53,550 nucleotides of DNA from contig CAZRDB010000010.1 in the NCBI GenBank assembly GCA_964598695.1, positions 1 through 53,550 on the forward strand, in the 5' to 3' direction. The stretch's first letter is position 1. Each line of letters begins with the position of its first letter. Below the pieces are notes generated by a model. The model was given only the letters and a program-made list of their open reading frames with translations. It had not been told where the DNA came from and ran no database searches. This DNA comes from CAZRDB01 sp964598695 (GTDB lineage: Bacteria; Armatimonadota; Zipacnadia; UBA1398). Below are positions 19,266 to 28,758 of this stretch, in pieces. The translations under genes and the position numbers were made by a program.

Positions 19266-22200
19266 CGGTCTGTCCCCTTCCCGACGGCCGCCAGCGGCCC
19301 CAGCCCGAAGACGATCCGATCGCCCGCCGTGCCCGCGGTGTAGCCCCCCCAGCCGATCGACAGGCCCGTGATCGTCGCCGGATCGAGCACGACGTGCCTC
19401 GTCGGCTTCCAGCCCGTGGGCGTGAAGCTCTCGAACCAGATCGGCACGTCGCTCCAGCCCGGCTTCGCGAGCCCCGTCGGCAGGTCGGCGATGAACTGGC
19501 CGCCGTCATCGACCGTCGCGATGGCGTACAGGTGTGCGGAGCACGACTCCTGGCCGGTGGGCGCCCAGATCGCGGCGCGGAGGCCGAGCAGTCCGCGCAG
19601 CGCTCCGGCGGGGAGCTGGGCCTGGGCGAAGCACCAGCTATCGACCCCGGTCTCGCGCAGGAGCGTGCTCGCGCGCAGGCAGGGGAGCGCAACGCCGTCG
19701 CGGTCGATCGAGATCGCCTCGGAGGAGATCTCGCCGGCCGCGCCGCCACCCGCGGTCCAGGTCGGCTCGGCGCCGAGCACCTCGGCGAGCGGCGTCGCGG
19801 TCAGCCGGGCCGCGACCGCTCCGCCGGCGAGCACACGCCGTTCGGCCGCCTGCGGGAAGACGACGAAGGCGCTGCCGTAGCCGCCGAGCCGCACGGGCGC
19901 GCTCGAGGCGCGGTCGCCCGCCGTCGTGGCGAGCGGGCTCCGAGTGCCCGCCATCGGGTCCCACCACTCCGCCGGGCCCGTGGCGGCGAACGTGCAGTCG
20001 GCCTCGACGGGCTGGGGGGAGTCGTTGATCAGGAAGTAGACCTGCCGGCCCTCGACCTCCCGGTGGGCGTAGCGGATCGGACTCTCCTCCGCGGTCGTGA
20101 GATCGGGCTCCAGCGTGCTCCGGAGCACGTCGGCGAAGAGCGGCTCCATCCCCGGCGGCAGGTACACCGCGAGCCCACCTGCCGGGCTCGTCGCGGTGGC
20201 GATCTCCTGGCCGTCGATCGTGGGGAAGAGCCCCCGGATCTCCGAGACGGCTGCCGGGTCCGAAAGCGCCTCGGGTGTGTGGGTGGGGAGGGCCCCCACG
20301 AAGACCACGGCCCCGCCCGAGCGCCAGAGATCCAGCGCCTTGCGCGTCGCCTCCACGGGGAGGGTGTCGGTCGCCGCGAGCACGAGGCAGCGCAGCTCGA
20401 GGCCGCCGGTGCGGAGCCTGCCCGCGTCGACGGTGGCCTCGGCGATAGCGTGGCTCGGGACGATCTCGTAGTCGCGCCGGGCGGCGAAGAGCCGGTTCTG
20501 GGCATCCATCCAGCCGCGCTCGACTTGGCGGGCCCGCTCCGAGGCCGTGGGGCCCGATCTGGCCGGCCGGTGGTGGGCCCACAGCGTCTCGATGGGGTAC
20601 AGCAGGCCAATGTCGGTCACGGCCTTCCCGTCCGTGAGAACCGTCCCGATCCGTCCGACGTATTCGTTCAGCTCGTTCATCTGCACCGTGTTCAGGCCGG
20701 CGAACGAGTAGTAGCTGGTGGTGACGTTGACGCCTCCCACGTACAGCCGGTTGCAGGTGCCCCGGATCTGTTCGGCCGTGATCGGCACGACGGGTCGCGT
20801 GTCGCCCTCCGGCCGGTATCGCTGGACGTGATCCGAGGTCTCCGACATGACCTTCGGCGCGCCGTGGAGGTGGGCGACCGAGCCGAGCAGCTTCGCGATG
20901 TACCACGGCACTCCGCCCGGCTCCGAGGTCAGGCAGTCGATCCCTGGGTAGTCGAGCTGCTCGGCGCACCGGTAGAAGTCGCCGTAGAAGCCGACGTGAC
21001 CGGCGAGAGACTCCTCCATCAGCAGGTGACCGCCGGAGGGCACGCCGTTCCCGTGGCACCAGTCGCGGATCGGCGCGAAGAAGTTGCTCGCCGTGAGGTC
21101 CGCCACGTGCTCCCAGAAGTCGCAGCGCGCCCGGTGGCCCTCGGCGCCCGCGTCCTCGATCAGTGCCGGCAGCAGGGGAACGATGTCGTAGCCGCGCTTG
21201 GCGCGGAAGCTCTCCCGGAAGTCCATCGACCACGGGAGCGCGGGATAGGGCATCGGGCTCAGCCACGCGGTCATCAGCGATGGCTCGTCCGTGAAGGTCG
21301 ACTGGAAGACCCGGCCGATCCCGGGGATCCGCCGGGCGTACTCCCGGTGCGTCAGCTCGAGAAAGCGATCGGTCGCCGCGCGCTCCATCAGGTTGACGTA
21401 GGGCCGGTGGACGTAGACGTTCATCGCGGCATGGGTGCCCTCGTAGACCGGCGCCTCGACGAAGGCCAGCACGCGCCACGCGCCGCTGCCCGCCGGCGGC
21501 TGCCAGCGAAGCGTGCCCCCGGCCACGGCGGCCGTCAGATCCACGCTGCCCTCGAGGGTGATCCCCTCACCGCTCCGTCGCACGGCGACCGCCGAGATGA
21601 CCGCTCCCTCCGGCAGCGTCAGCGCAACGGCCTCGCCCGCGGTGTCGACCCCAGGGGCGAGCACCCCCCGCGCCTGCCACTCGGGGTGGTCCCGGAGGAC
21701 CAGCTCGCCGGCGTTGCCGCTGGGGTAGCCCTGCTCGTCGTACAGCCACATCGTCATCCCGCGCGCCTGGGCCTGCTCCACCCCGTGGAGGAACGACTGC
21801 CACAGCGGCTCGGACTCGAGGTACTCGTCGAAGTGGACATTGCAGACGATCCCGCCGAAGCCCTGGAGCAGCAGGTCGTCGAGGAACCCCTCGTGCGTGG
21901 CCGGATCCTTCGGGAACCCGTGGATGATCTTGAGGATCCGGCAATCGGCCGGCGGTCGGTCGAAACGCTCGGCGAGCGGCCTGCCCGCATCGACGGTCAC
22001 GGTGCGTCTCCTCTCGATCTCGGCGGCGGGAAGCAGCGTCAGGGGGCCGCGGTGGAGCCCGCCGGGGCCGCCGAGGTCCCGCACGCGGACGGCGATGACG
22101 TTCGACGCGTCGGGCCGCAGCAGTTCAGGCCCGACCGCGTATCGGCGTGGGGCGAGCGAGGGGATCTCGACGCCCGGTCCGGTCTCGCCCACGCGCGTGC

Positions 22201-22579
22201 CGTTGACGTAGGTTCGGTCGTGGTCGTCGACCGAGCCGAACGACAACACCAGCGCCTGCCCCGCCCAGTCGAGAGGCAGCCGGAACCGCAGGCGGTACCA
22301 CACGCAGCCATCGTAGTCGGGATGGCCGTCGGGGCCGTCGATGTAGCCCGGGACGGCCCGCGTCTCCCACTGGCTGTCATCGAGATCGGGGTCGGCCCAG
22401 CCCTCGGCCTCTCCGCGCTCCTCGGGGTCGAGCCGCACGCGCCATTCGCCTTCAAGGTTGCCGGGGTGGACCGGCAGGGCGGGGAGATCCTGGCAGCGCG
22501 CCGCGGGGGGGCCGAGGCAGGCGAGGGCGAGTGCGGCAAGAGCGACCCACCCCCCCCGTGCGCGGACAGTGACGGGCAT
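19262..22579 (-). CDS. Secreted GH106-like glycoside hydrolase (alpha-L-rhamnosidase type)
   Basis: A 1105-residue exported enzyme. The ATG giving MPVTVRARG follows GGAGG by 8 nt; a GTG three codons earlier overlaps that ribosome site and is less likely. A signal peptide covers about residues 1-30. A GH2-like jelly-roll sugar-binding domain follows (WETRAVPGYIDG, YRLRFRLPLDW, YVNGTRVGE). The barrel region includes LYDEQGYPSGNAGE, FTDEPSL with a candidate catalytic Glu, and MSETSDHVQRYRPE. The C-terminal third has Rossmann-like and beta-sandwich segments. The overall order matches GH106 rhamnosidases, but I cannot exclude a related unclassified family. It would act outside the cytoplasm on plant or microbial polysaccharide; its partners are the esterase and reductase genes upstream. 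Confidence 0.82.
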   Translation of the reverse strand: MPVTVRARGGWVALAALALACLGPPAARCQDLPALPVHPGNLEGEWRVRLDPEERGEAEGWADPDLDDSQWETRAVPGYIDGPDGHPDYDGCVWYRLRFRLPLDWAGQALVLSFGSVDDHDRTYVNGTRVGETGPGVEIPSLAPRRYAVGPELLRPDASNVIAVRVRDLGGPGGLHRGPLTLLPAAEIERRRTVTVDAGRPLAERFDRPPADCRILKIIHGFPKDPATHEGFLDDLLLQGFGGIVCNVHFDEYLESEPLWQSFLHGVEQAQARGMTMWLYDEQGYPSGNAGELVLRDHPEWQARGVLAPGVDTAGEAVALTLPEGAVISAVAVRRSGEGITLEGSVDLTAAVAGGTLRWQPPAGSGAWRVLAFVEAPVYEGTHAAMNVYVHRPYVNLMERAATDRFLELTHREYARRIPGIGRVFQSTFTDEPSLMTAWLSPMPYPALPWSMDFRESFRAKRGYDIVPLLPALIEDAGAEGHRARCDFWEHVADLTASNFFAPIRDWCHGNGVPSGGHLLMEESLAGHVGFYGDFYRCAEQLDYPGIDCLTSEPGGVPWYIAKLLGSVAHLHGAPKVMSETSDHVQRYRPEGDTRPVVPITAEQIRGTCNRLYVGGVNVTTSYYSFAGLNTVQMNELNEYVGRIGTVLTDGKAVTDIGLLYPIETLWAHHRPARSGPTASERARQVERGWMDAQNRLFAARRDYEIVPSHAIAEATVDAGRLRTGGLELRCLVLAATDTLPVEATRKALDLWRSGGAVVFVGALPTHTPEALSDPAAVSEIRGLFPTIDGQEIATATSPAGGLAVYLPPGMEPLFADVLRSTLEPDLTTAEESPIRYAHREVEGRQVYFLINDSPQPVEADCTFAATGPAEWWDPMAGTRSPLATTAGDRASSAPVRLGGYGSAFVVFPQAAERRVLAGGAVAARLTATPLAEVLGAEPTWTAGGGAAGEISSEAISIDRDGVALPCLRASTLLRETGVDSWCFAQAQLPAGALRGLLGLRAAIWAPTGQESCSAHLYAIATVDDGGQFIADLPTGLAKPGWSDVPIWFESFTPTGWKPTRHVVLDPATITGLSIGWGGYTAGTAGDRIVFGLGPLAAVGKGTDR

Positions 22580-22632
22580 GGTTGCCACCTCCTACGGTCG
22601 TTCGACCTGCTTCGCCGGGGGGAGGGCGCGAC

Positions 22633-23961
22633 CTACCTGGCCCTGCGAGCCTCCGGGCCGTAGCCCTCGCGGTCGCGGACAATGCAGCCGGTCGGCCCGC
22701 CCCGGCGCATGAGCTGGCTGCAGTGGGAGCAGGCGACGCAGCACCGTGCGGGATCCATCGCCCCCGTCTCGAGGATGTCGCGCGGTGAGTCCGGGTAGGC
22801 GAAGGCGCCGCGCCCCTGGCCGACGAGCGCGCACTGGCCGGCGCGGAGCATCCCGGCGGCGACCTGCGGCATCAGGTGCCGGAGCCACGCGAAGCCGGTC
22901 GCGACGACCGCGACGGTCGGGTGGGCCGCCTGCAGCGCCGCGCACAGGCCGAGCAGGCGCGCGACGCCCTCCAGCGGGTGCTCCGCCGGCAGGTAGCCGC
23001 CGGCGGCAGGGCGGTCGTACGGGCGGTTGAGATGGGGGTTGTGCGCCGGGTTGCCCACGGTCACGTTGAGCAGCGCAAGGCCGTCCTCCGCCAGCTCCGC
23101 CACCAGCCGGTGCACCTCGGAGAGATCGGGCCGCGCCGGGTCCTCGCGATCCACGCCCCAGCCATGCGGGTAGGGGAGGCCGTCGTAGGCGTTGAGCCGC
23201 GTCGTCGCCAGCAGCTCGGGGACCGCCTCGCGGACGGCTCGGAGGGTCTCGCGGACGATCCGCGTCCGGTTCTCGTACGAGCCCCCGTACCGGCCCTCGC
23301 GCGTGTGGGCCGCGAGCAGCTCCGAGAACAGGTAGCGGTGGCATGCCTTCACGTCGACCCCGTCGAAGCCCGCCGCGCGCGCCAGCTCCGCCGCACGCGC
23401 GAACACCGCGGGCAGGGCGTCGAGCGAGGCGTCGCTGACGAGCGGGGTCTCGGGCCCGAGGCCATGGCGCGCGTCGAGCGCCGGGTCGTGGTGCGCGATG
23501 ATCGGCTGCGGCTTCTCCCCCGGGCGGGAGTACCGGCCCGAGTGGGTGAGCTGCACCAGCAGCAGCGGCTCCCACCCGAACGCCTCGCGCGCGGCGCGGC
23601 GGGTCTCTGCCACGAGCGCCGCCATCGGGCCGACGGTCGCCTCGTGGAGCCAGAGCTGGTGAGGGTTCGAGCGGCCCTCCTCGAGCACCGCCGTGCCCTC
23701 GAACCAGATCAGCCCGGCGCCGCCCTCGGCGAAGCGGCGGTAGCGGCGGAAGGTCAGCGCCGTCGGCGCACCGTCGGGGGCGGAGTCGAACCCTTCCATC
23801 GGGTGGACCGCGAAGCGGTTGGGCAGCCTCCGGCCTTCGACCTCGAGCGGCTCGCCGAGCGGGGTCAGGTCCTCGGAGATCGGCAGCGCGAGGCCCAGGT
23901 CCCCGAGGGCCGCCCGGAGATCGTCGAGCGTGCTCAGCGCGAAGCGTGCGTGCGGCGCCAC
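22633..23961 (-). CDS. NADH:flavin oxidoreductase (old yellow enzyme family) with C-terminal Cys cluster
   Basis: A TIM-barrel FMN oxidoreductase of ~442 residues. Features are NRFAVHPMEGFDS, YRRFAEGGAGLIWFEGTAV, LLVQLTHSGRYSRPG and GFDGVDVKACHRYLFSELL. Near the C-terminus is C408-x2-C411-x2-C414-x11-C426, close to the [4Fe-4S] motif of 2,4-dienoyl-CoA reductase and trimethylamine dehydrogenase (C-x2-C-x3-C-x11-C). The FAD/NAD domains of those larger enzymes are absent. The GTG start is inferred; a longer reading to 24084 is possible but would add Arg/Pro-rich sequence. The substrate is unknown. Its position inside a glycan-catabolic run suggests reduction of an unsaturated or keto sugar derivative, which is inference only. 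Confidence 0.85.
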   Translation of the reverse strand: MAPHARFALSTLDDLRAALGDLGLALPISEDLTPLGEPLEVEGRRLPNRFAVHPMEGFDSAPDGAPTALTFRRYRRFAEGGAGLIWFEGTAVLEEGRSNPHQLWLHEATVGPMAALVAETRRAAREAFGWEPLLLVQLTHSGRYSRPGEKPQPIIAHHDPALDARHGLGPETPLVSDASLDALPAVFARAAELARAAGFDGVDVKACHRYLFSELLAAHTREGRYGGSYENRTRIVRETLRAVREAVPELLATTRLNAYDGLPYPHGWGVDREDPARPDLSEVHRLVAELAEDGLALLNVTVGNPAHNPHLNRPYDRPAAGGYLPAEHPLEGVARLLGLCAALQAAHPTVAVVATGFAWLRHLMPQVAAGMLRAGQCALVGQGRGAFAYPDSPRDILETGAMDPARCCVACSHCSQLMRRGGPTGCIVRDREGYGPEARRAR

Positions 23962-24038
23962 GGGCTCCCTGTCCTCACCTCGACCGTTCGCGGGCTGTCG
24001 CTGCTCGTGCGTGCCCGTGGGCGCTTGCGGGAACCGCG

Positions 24039-24839
24039 CTAGAACCCGTGCGAGCGGAGCCACGTGCCGCAGACGAGCGGCCACAGCGAGAGCTGCGGAT
24101 CGTCACTGCCGAGGCCGTAGCCGTGGGCGCCGTGCTCGAACAGCAGCAGCTCCGCCCCGACGCCGTGGCGCCGGAGCGCCTCGGCGAACAGCAGCGAGTG
24201 CTCGACCGGGACGCCCGCGTCGTCCATCCCGTGCGTGAGGAAGGCGGGCGGGGTGTCGGCCGTGACCTGGTCCTCGCTCGAGAGGACCCGGACGAGGTCC
24301 TCGGCCGCGTCGGGGCCGAGCAGGTTGTCGCGGCTGCCGACATGCGGCTTCTGCCGGAGCGAGATCACGGGGTAGACCAGGACCATCAGGTCCGGCCGAG
24401 AGCTGTGGCGCTCGACCGGGTCCTCGGCGTCGGGGTCTCCGAGATCGTAGTGCGTGCCCGCCGTCGAGGAGAGGTGGCCGCCGGCCGAGAAGCCGAGGAT
24501 CCCGACCCGGTCGCCGGCGAAGCCCCACTCGGCCGCTCGCGCCCGCATCGTGCGGATCGCGCGGCGCGCGTCGTTCCAGGGGGCCGGGTGGTGGTACCGG
24601 GGCGCGAGGCGGTACTTGAGGACCCCGGCCGCGATCCCGATCGAGTTGAGCCACAGGGCGATCGGCTCGGCCTCGTGCGGGGCCAACCCCTGGTAGCCGC
24701 CGCCGGGGCAGACCACGATCGCGGCGCCCGTGGCGTCGGGCCCCGTCGCGGGGTAGACCCGCAGCTCGGGGATGTCCTCGGGCTCCGCACCGAGCGCGCC
24801 GGGCGCGCCGTGCTCCCACAACAGGTAGGTCTCGGCCAT
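24039..24839 (-). CDS. Alpha/beta-hydrolase esterase (acetyl-xylan esterase/BD-FAE type)
   Basis: A 266-residue alpha/beta hydrolase without a signal peptide. The oxyanion segment CPGGGYQGLAPHE, nucleophile elbow GFSAGGH (Ser), late Asp in THGMDDAGVPVEHS and His in FEHGAHGYG form a full catalytic set. The sequence pattern is that of small esterases annotated as xylan esterase 1/BD-FAE, which remove acetyl groups from sugar oligomers. A GGGAGAG ribosome site lies 7 nt upstream. It sits between gnd and the flavin reductase in the zwf-to-M55 run, fitting a cytoplasmic deacetylation step in glycan use. Confidence 0.88.
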   Translation of the reverse strand: MAETYLLWEHGAPGALGAEPEDIPELRVYPATGPDATGAAIVVCPGGGYQGLAPHEAEPIALWLNSIGIAAGVLKYRLAPRYHHPAPWNDARRAIRTMRARAAEWGFAGDRVGILGFSAGGHLSSTAGTHYDLGDPDAEDPVERHSSRPDLMVLVYPVISLRQKPHVGSRDNLLGPDAAEDLVRVLSSEDQVTADTPPAFLTHGMDDAGVPVEHSLLFAEALRRHGVGAELLLFEHGAHGYGLGSDDPQLSLWPLVCGTWLRSHGF

Positions 24840-24899
24840 GCTGTCACTCTCCCATGCCGTACACGGCGCGCCCCCGGCAGGGCCGGCGGGCGGGTCCGG

Positions 24900-26315
24900 C
24901 TACTCGGGGGCCGTCCAGGTCGTGTGGAACGTGCCCTCGCGATCGGTCCGCTGGTAGGTGTGCGCACCGAAGTAGTCGCGCTGCGCCTGCAGCAGGTTCG
25001 CCGGGAGGCGGGCGCTGGTGTAGGCGTCGAAGTGCGCGAGGGCGCTGCTCATCGCGGGGACGGCGATGCCGCGCGAGATGGCGGCGGTCACGACGCTGCG
25101 CCAGTCGTCCACCCGGGCGAGGATCTCCTCGCGGAAGGAAGGCGCGAGCAGCAGGTTGGGCAGATCGGCGTCCTTGGCGTAGGCATCGCGGATCCGATCG
25201 AGGAAGCCGGCGCGGATGATGCAGCCGGCCTTCCAGATCCGGGCCAGCTCGCCGAGGTCGATCCCCCACGAGAAGCGGTCGGCGGCCGAGCGGATCAGCG
25301 CGAAGCCCTGGGCGTAGGCGCAGACCTTGGCCGCGTACAGCGCCGAGCGGATCCGTGTGAGATACTCGCGCCCCAGTGGCTCGGGCATCTCGGCGCGGAC
25401 GTACACCCCGGCCGCGCGCGTCCGCTCCTCCTTGAGCCCGCTCAGGAAGCGGGTGTCGACCGCGACCGAGAGGGTGGGCGCCGGCACGCCGAAGTCCATC
25501 GCCGACTGCGAGGTCCAGCGGCCGGTCCCCTTCTCGCCCGCCACATCGAGGATCTGGTCGAGCAGCACGCCGTCCTGGCCCCGGTCATCGGCGAAGCCGA
25601 CGATCCGTGCCGTGATCTCGATCAGGTACGACTGCAGCTCGCCGGTGTTCCAGCCGGCGAAGACCTCCGCCAGCTCGTCGGGCGGCAGGTGCATCCCGCG
25701 GCGGAGCAGGTCGTAGGCCTCGCAGATGAGCTGCATGTCGGCATACTCGATGCCGTTGTGGACCATCTTCGCGAAGTGGCCCGCGCCGCCCGGCCCCACG
25801 TGCGTGACGCAAGGCCCGGAATCGGCTGTCGCCGCGATCGACTCGAGAATGGGCCGGAGCCGCCCGTAGGCGCGGGCGCTGCCGCCCGGCATGAGGCTGG
25901 GGCCGTTGAGCGCCCCCTCCTCGCCTCCGCTGACTCCCATCCCGACGAACTCGATCGCCCGGGCCGCGAGCCGCTCCGTGCGCCGCTCGGTGTCGCGGTA
26001 GTGGCTGTTGCCGCCGTCGATGACGATGTCGCCCGCGCTGAGCAGGGGCGAGAGTTCGGTCAGAACGCTGTCGATCACCGACCCCGCGACGACCATGAGG
26101 AGGATGGTTCGCGGCGGCTGGAGGTGGCGGAGCAGCTCGGTGTAGGTCTTGGCTCCCTCGAACTCGTGGCCCGGACCGAACTCGGCGAGGAAGCTGTCCA
26201 CACGCTTCGGGTCGCGGTTGTAGGCGACGACCCGGCAGCCGTTGCGCTCGAGGTTCCGGGCCAGGCTCGTGCCCATGACACCGAGGCCGACGAGCCCCAC
26301 GGAGGTCTTGTTCAT
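24900..26315 (-). CDS. gnd: 6-phosphogluconate dehydrogenase (decarboxylating)
   Basis: A 471-residue enzyme converting 6-phosphogluconate to ribulose 5-phosphate plus CO2 with NADPH formation. The N-terminal Rossmann motif is GLVGLGVMG, followed by AYNRDPKRVD, the Asn-Arg form common in NADP-binding family members. The active site shows DGGNSHYRDTERR, GVSGGEEGA and GGAGHFAKMVHNGIEYADMQ with the catalytic Lys. GTGRWTSQSAMD and the C-terminal RDYFGAHTYQRTDREG complete the dimer-type enzyme. The ATG is preceded by GGGAGAG. It lies 43 nt after pgl in the same unit, giving all three oxidative pentose phosphate steps together. Confidence 0.98.
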   Translation of the reverse strand: MNKTSVGLVGLGVMGTSLARNLERNGCRVVAYNRDPKRVDSFLAEFGPGHEFEGAKTYTELLRHLQPPRTILLMVVAGSVIDSVLTELSPLLSAGDIVIDGGNSHYRDTERRTERLAARAIEFVGMGVSGGEEGALNGPSLMPGGSARAYGRLRPILESIAATADSGPCVTHVGPGGAGHFAKMVHNGIEYADMQLICEAYDLLRRGMHLPPDELAEVFAGWNTGELQSYLIEITARIVGFADDRGQDGVLLDQILDVAGEKGTGRWTSQSAMDFGVPAPTLSVAVDTRFLSGLKEERTRAAGVYVRAEMPEPLGREYLTRIRSALYAAKVCAYAQGFALIRSAADRFSWGIDLGELARIWKAGCIIRAGFLDRIRDAYAKDADLPNLLLAPSFREEILARVDDWRSVVTAAISRGIAVPAMSSALAHFDAYTSARLPANLLQAQRDYFGAHTYQRTDREGTFHTTWTAPE

Positions 26316-26358
26316 GACACGACTCTCCCTACGTCGTCCGGCGTCCTCCCCAACCCGC

Positions 26359-27093
26359 TCACCACGAACTGGCCGTGATTCCGTTCGCCGCCAGCCGGTC
26401 GGCCACCTCCCGGTCTACCACCCATCGGACGTGCGGCCAGGGCGCGAGCCGCGAAGCCGGAAGCCCCGGCTCGCCGGCCCCGAGCACGCGCGCGAGCATC
26501 TCCGCCTTGGCCGCGCCGGTCACGAGCACCCAGACGGCGCGCGCGGCCCGTAGCGCGGGGTAGGTCAGCGTGAGTCGCGCCGCGCCAAGCGCCGGCACGT
26601 GATTCGCCGTGAACCAGCGGTCCTCGACCGACAGCGCCGCCGTCCCCGGGAACAGCGACGCGGTGTGGCCGTCCGCGCCCATGCCGAGCAGCACCAGGTC
26701 AAGGACCGGCGCCCCATCCTCGCCGCACGGCAGCGTCGCGCGCAGCACCGCCTCGTACTCGGCCGCCGCGGCCGCGAGATCGCGCGCCTCGCCCCGCGGC
26801 CGGTGGCGCTGCGCGGGCGGGACCGGCATCGCGCCGATCAGCTCTCGCTCGAGCATCCCCCAGTTGCTGTCGGGGTGGTCGGGGGGGACGGCGCGCTCAT
26901 CGCCGAGGTAGGCCTCGACGTACTGCCACGACTCCTCGGGGAGGGCGATCGCGCGGTACAGTGCGCGCGGCGTCGAGCCGCCGGCGAACGCGACGCGGAA
27001 GCGGCTCCGCCGCGCGATCGCCCGGTCGCGCGCTTCCCACCATCGCGCTGCCGTGGCCATCGGGTAGACCGGATCGACAACGACCGCCGCCAT
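26359..27093 (-). CDS. pgl: 6-phosphogluconolactonase
   Basis: A 244-residue member of the glucosamine-6-phosphate isomerase/6PGL superfamily. It hydrolyses 6-phosphogluconolactone made by Zwf. Motifs: VAFAGGSTPRALY (phosphate loop), LGDERAVPPDHPDSNWGM, DLVLLGMGADGHTASLFPG with the catalytic His, and RLTLTYPALRAARAVWVLVTG. Its ATG comes 2 nt after the zwf TAG, indicating tight co-translation. Similar length to bacterial DevB-type lactonases. Confidence 0.95.
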   Translation of the reverse strand: MAAVVVDPVYPMATAARWWEARDRAIARRSRFRVAFAGGSTPRALYRAIALPEESWQYVEAYLGDERAVPPDHPDSNWGMLERELIGAMPVPPAQRHRPRGEARDLAAAAAEYEAVLRATLPCGEDGAPVLDLVLLGMGADGHTASLFPGTAALSVEDRWFTANHVPALGAARLTLTYPALRAARAVWVLVTGAAKAEMLARVLGAGEPGLPASRLAPWPHVRWVVDREVADRLAANGITASSW

Positions 27094-27095
27094 CG

Positions 27096-28676
27096 CTACG
27101 CCTCGTTCCGCCAGCCACAGGCCAGTCCGGCCATGAGGCGGTCGGCCTCGGGCGGGCCCCAGCTCCCGGCGGCGTAGTTCGGGAACGCCGGCGCCGGCTG
27201 CTCGGCCCAGTGGTCGAGCACCGGCGTGAGCAGGCGCCAGGCGCACTCGATCTCGTCGGAACGGGCGAAGAGCGTCTGGTCGCCACGGAGAACATCCATC
27301 AGGAGGCGCTCGTACGCCTCGGGGAGCGGCGTCGAGAACGACTCCCCGTAGTCGAACCGCATCCGCACGGGGTGGAGGTCCATGTTCATCCCCGGCCGCT
27401 TGACCGAGAGCACGAGATCGACCCCCTCGCGCGGCTGGATCCGGAAGACGAGGGCGTTCGGCTCCTCCGCACTGAGCCAGCAGACGTCCCCGACGCACTG
27501 GACCGTCCGGAACAGCTTGGTCGGGGGCCGCCGGAAGACCACGGCGATCTCGGTGTGCCGGGCGGCCAACCGCTTGCCCGTGCGGAGCACGAAGGGCACG
27601 CCGGCCCAGCGCCAGTTCTCGATGTGCAGCCGAAGCGCCGTGAAGGTCTCCGTCATCGAGGCGGGGTCGACGCGCTCCTCCGACCGGTAGCCGGGGACGG
27701 GCCGGCCGGCGGGCGCGCCGGGGCCGTACTGCCCGCGCACGGCCCAACTGTCGATCGCCGCCGGCGTGCGGATCGCCTCGAGGACCTTGAGTTTCTCGTC
27801 GCGGATCTCCCGTGCGCCCCCTACGGCCGGGGGCTCCATCGCGACCAGGCAGAGGAGCTGGAGAAGGTGGTTCTGGGCCACATCGCGCAGCGCGCCCGAC
27901 TGGTCGTAGTAGGCGCCTCGGCCCCCCTCGATCCCCTGGTCCTCGGCAGCGGTGATCTGCACGTGGTCGACCTGGCTCCGGTTGAACAGCGGCTCGAAGA
28001 TCCCGTTGCCCAGCCGGAAGGCGAGGAGGTTCTGGACGGTGTCCTTTCCGAGGTAGTGGTCGATCCGGAAGATCTGCTCCTCGCGCAGCAGCCGGGAGAG
28101 TGAGGTCGAGAGCGTGCGGGCGCTGGCGAGGTTGGTGCCGAACGGCTTCTCGAAGACCACGCGCGACCAGTGCTCGTGCCGCGGCGGCCGCACGAGACCC
28201 GCGTACTGCAGCATCGCGGCGATCTTGAGGCAGTGCTCCGGGGCCACGGCGAGGTAGAAGGCGCGGTCGCCCCGCAGACCGTGCTCCCGCTCGTGGCTCT
28301 CGAGGAAGGCCCGCAGGTCGACGTACTGCTCGGCATTGCCGAACTCGACCGGCACATAGTGCAGCCGCTCGGCGAAGCGCTCCCAGTCGGCAGCGGCGAT
28401 CGGGCCGGAGCGGGCGAATCGCTCGAGCGACTGGCGGGCAGCCTCGCGGAAGGCCTCGGTGGTCATCGGCCGCCGCGCCACGCCCACCACCATCGTCTCG
28501 GGCGCCAGGTAGCCCGCGCGGCACAGGTGGAACAGGGCCGGCAGGAGCTTGCGGGCGGTGAGATCGCCCGTCGCGCCGAAGACCACGATCGTGGCGGCCG
28601 GCTCGGGCTGGATCGGCGGGATGTGGTCCGTCTCCGGGCTCGCCTGCGGCTCGTCGACGGGCTCGCTGGGCTCCAT
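27096..28676 (-). CDS. zwf: Glucose-6-phosphate 1-dehydrogenase
   Basis: A 526-residue enzyme oxidising glucose-6-phosphate to the lactone. The ATG follows CGAGGAGG by 6 nt and gives MEPSEPVDEPQASPETD, then the coenzyme loop VVFGATGDLTARKLLPAL. The substrate-binding active site is RIDHYLGKDTVQNL, with the catalytic His downstream in the standard position. GYRSEERVDPASMTETF, FVLRTGKRL and RMRFDYGESF are typical. The N-terminal ~35 residues before the Rossmann fold are a short acidic extension. It is first in the minus-strand run and divergent from a membrane protein gene across 82 nt, where its promoter should lie. Confidence 0.98.
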   Translation of the reverse strand: MEPSEPVDEPQASPETDHIPPIQPEPAATIVVFGATGDLTARKLLPALFHLCRAGYLAPETMVVGVARRPMTTEAFREAARQSLERFARSGPIAAADWERFAERLHYVPVEFGNAEQYVDLRAFLESHEREHGLRGDRAFYLAVAPEHCLKIAAMLQYAGLVRPPRHEHWSRVVFEKPFGTNLASARTLSTSLSRLLREEQIFRIDHYLGKDTVQNLLAFRLGNGIFEPLFNRSQVDHVQITAAEDQGIEGGRGAYYDQSGALRDVAQNHLLQLLCLVAMEPPAVGGAREIRDEKLKVLEAIRTPAAIDSWAVRGQYGPGAPAGRPVPGYRSEERVDPASMTETFTALRLHIENWRWAGVPFVLRTGKRLAARHTEIAVVFRRPPTKLFRTVQCVGDVCWLSAEEPNALVFRIQPREGVDLVLSVKRPGMNMDLHPVRMRFDYGESFSTPLPEAYERLLMDVLRGDQTLFARSDEIECAWRLLTPVLDHWAEQPAPAFPNYAAGSWGPPEADRLMAGLACGWRNEA

Positions 28677-28758
28677 ACGCGGCCTCCTCGAGATCACGCC
28701 GGCGGCGCCGGCGGCAGGTCGGGCAGGTGCGCGCCGCACCGACCGGGAAGCAACCTCC

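Noticed and set aside
19394..22663. 1089-codon plus-strand frame opposite the GH106-like gene
   Set aside because: Composition is Arg/Gly/Ala repeats with no domain signal, while the minus strand has a signal peptide and glycosidase motifs.
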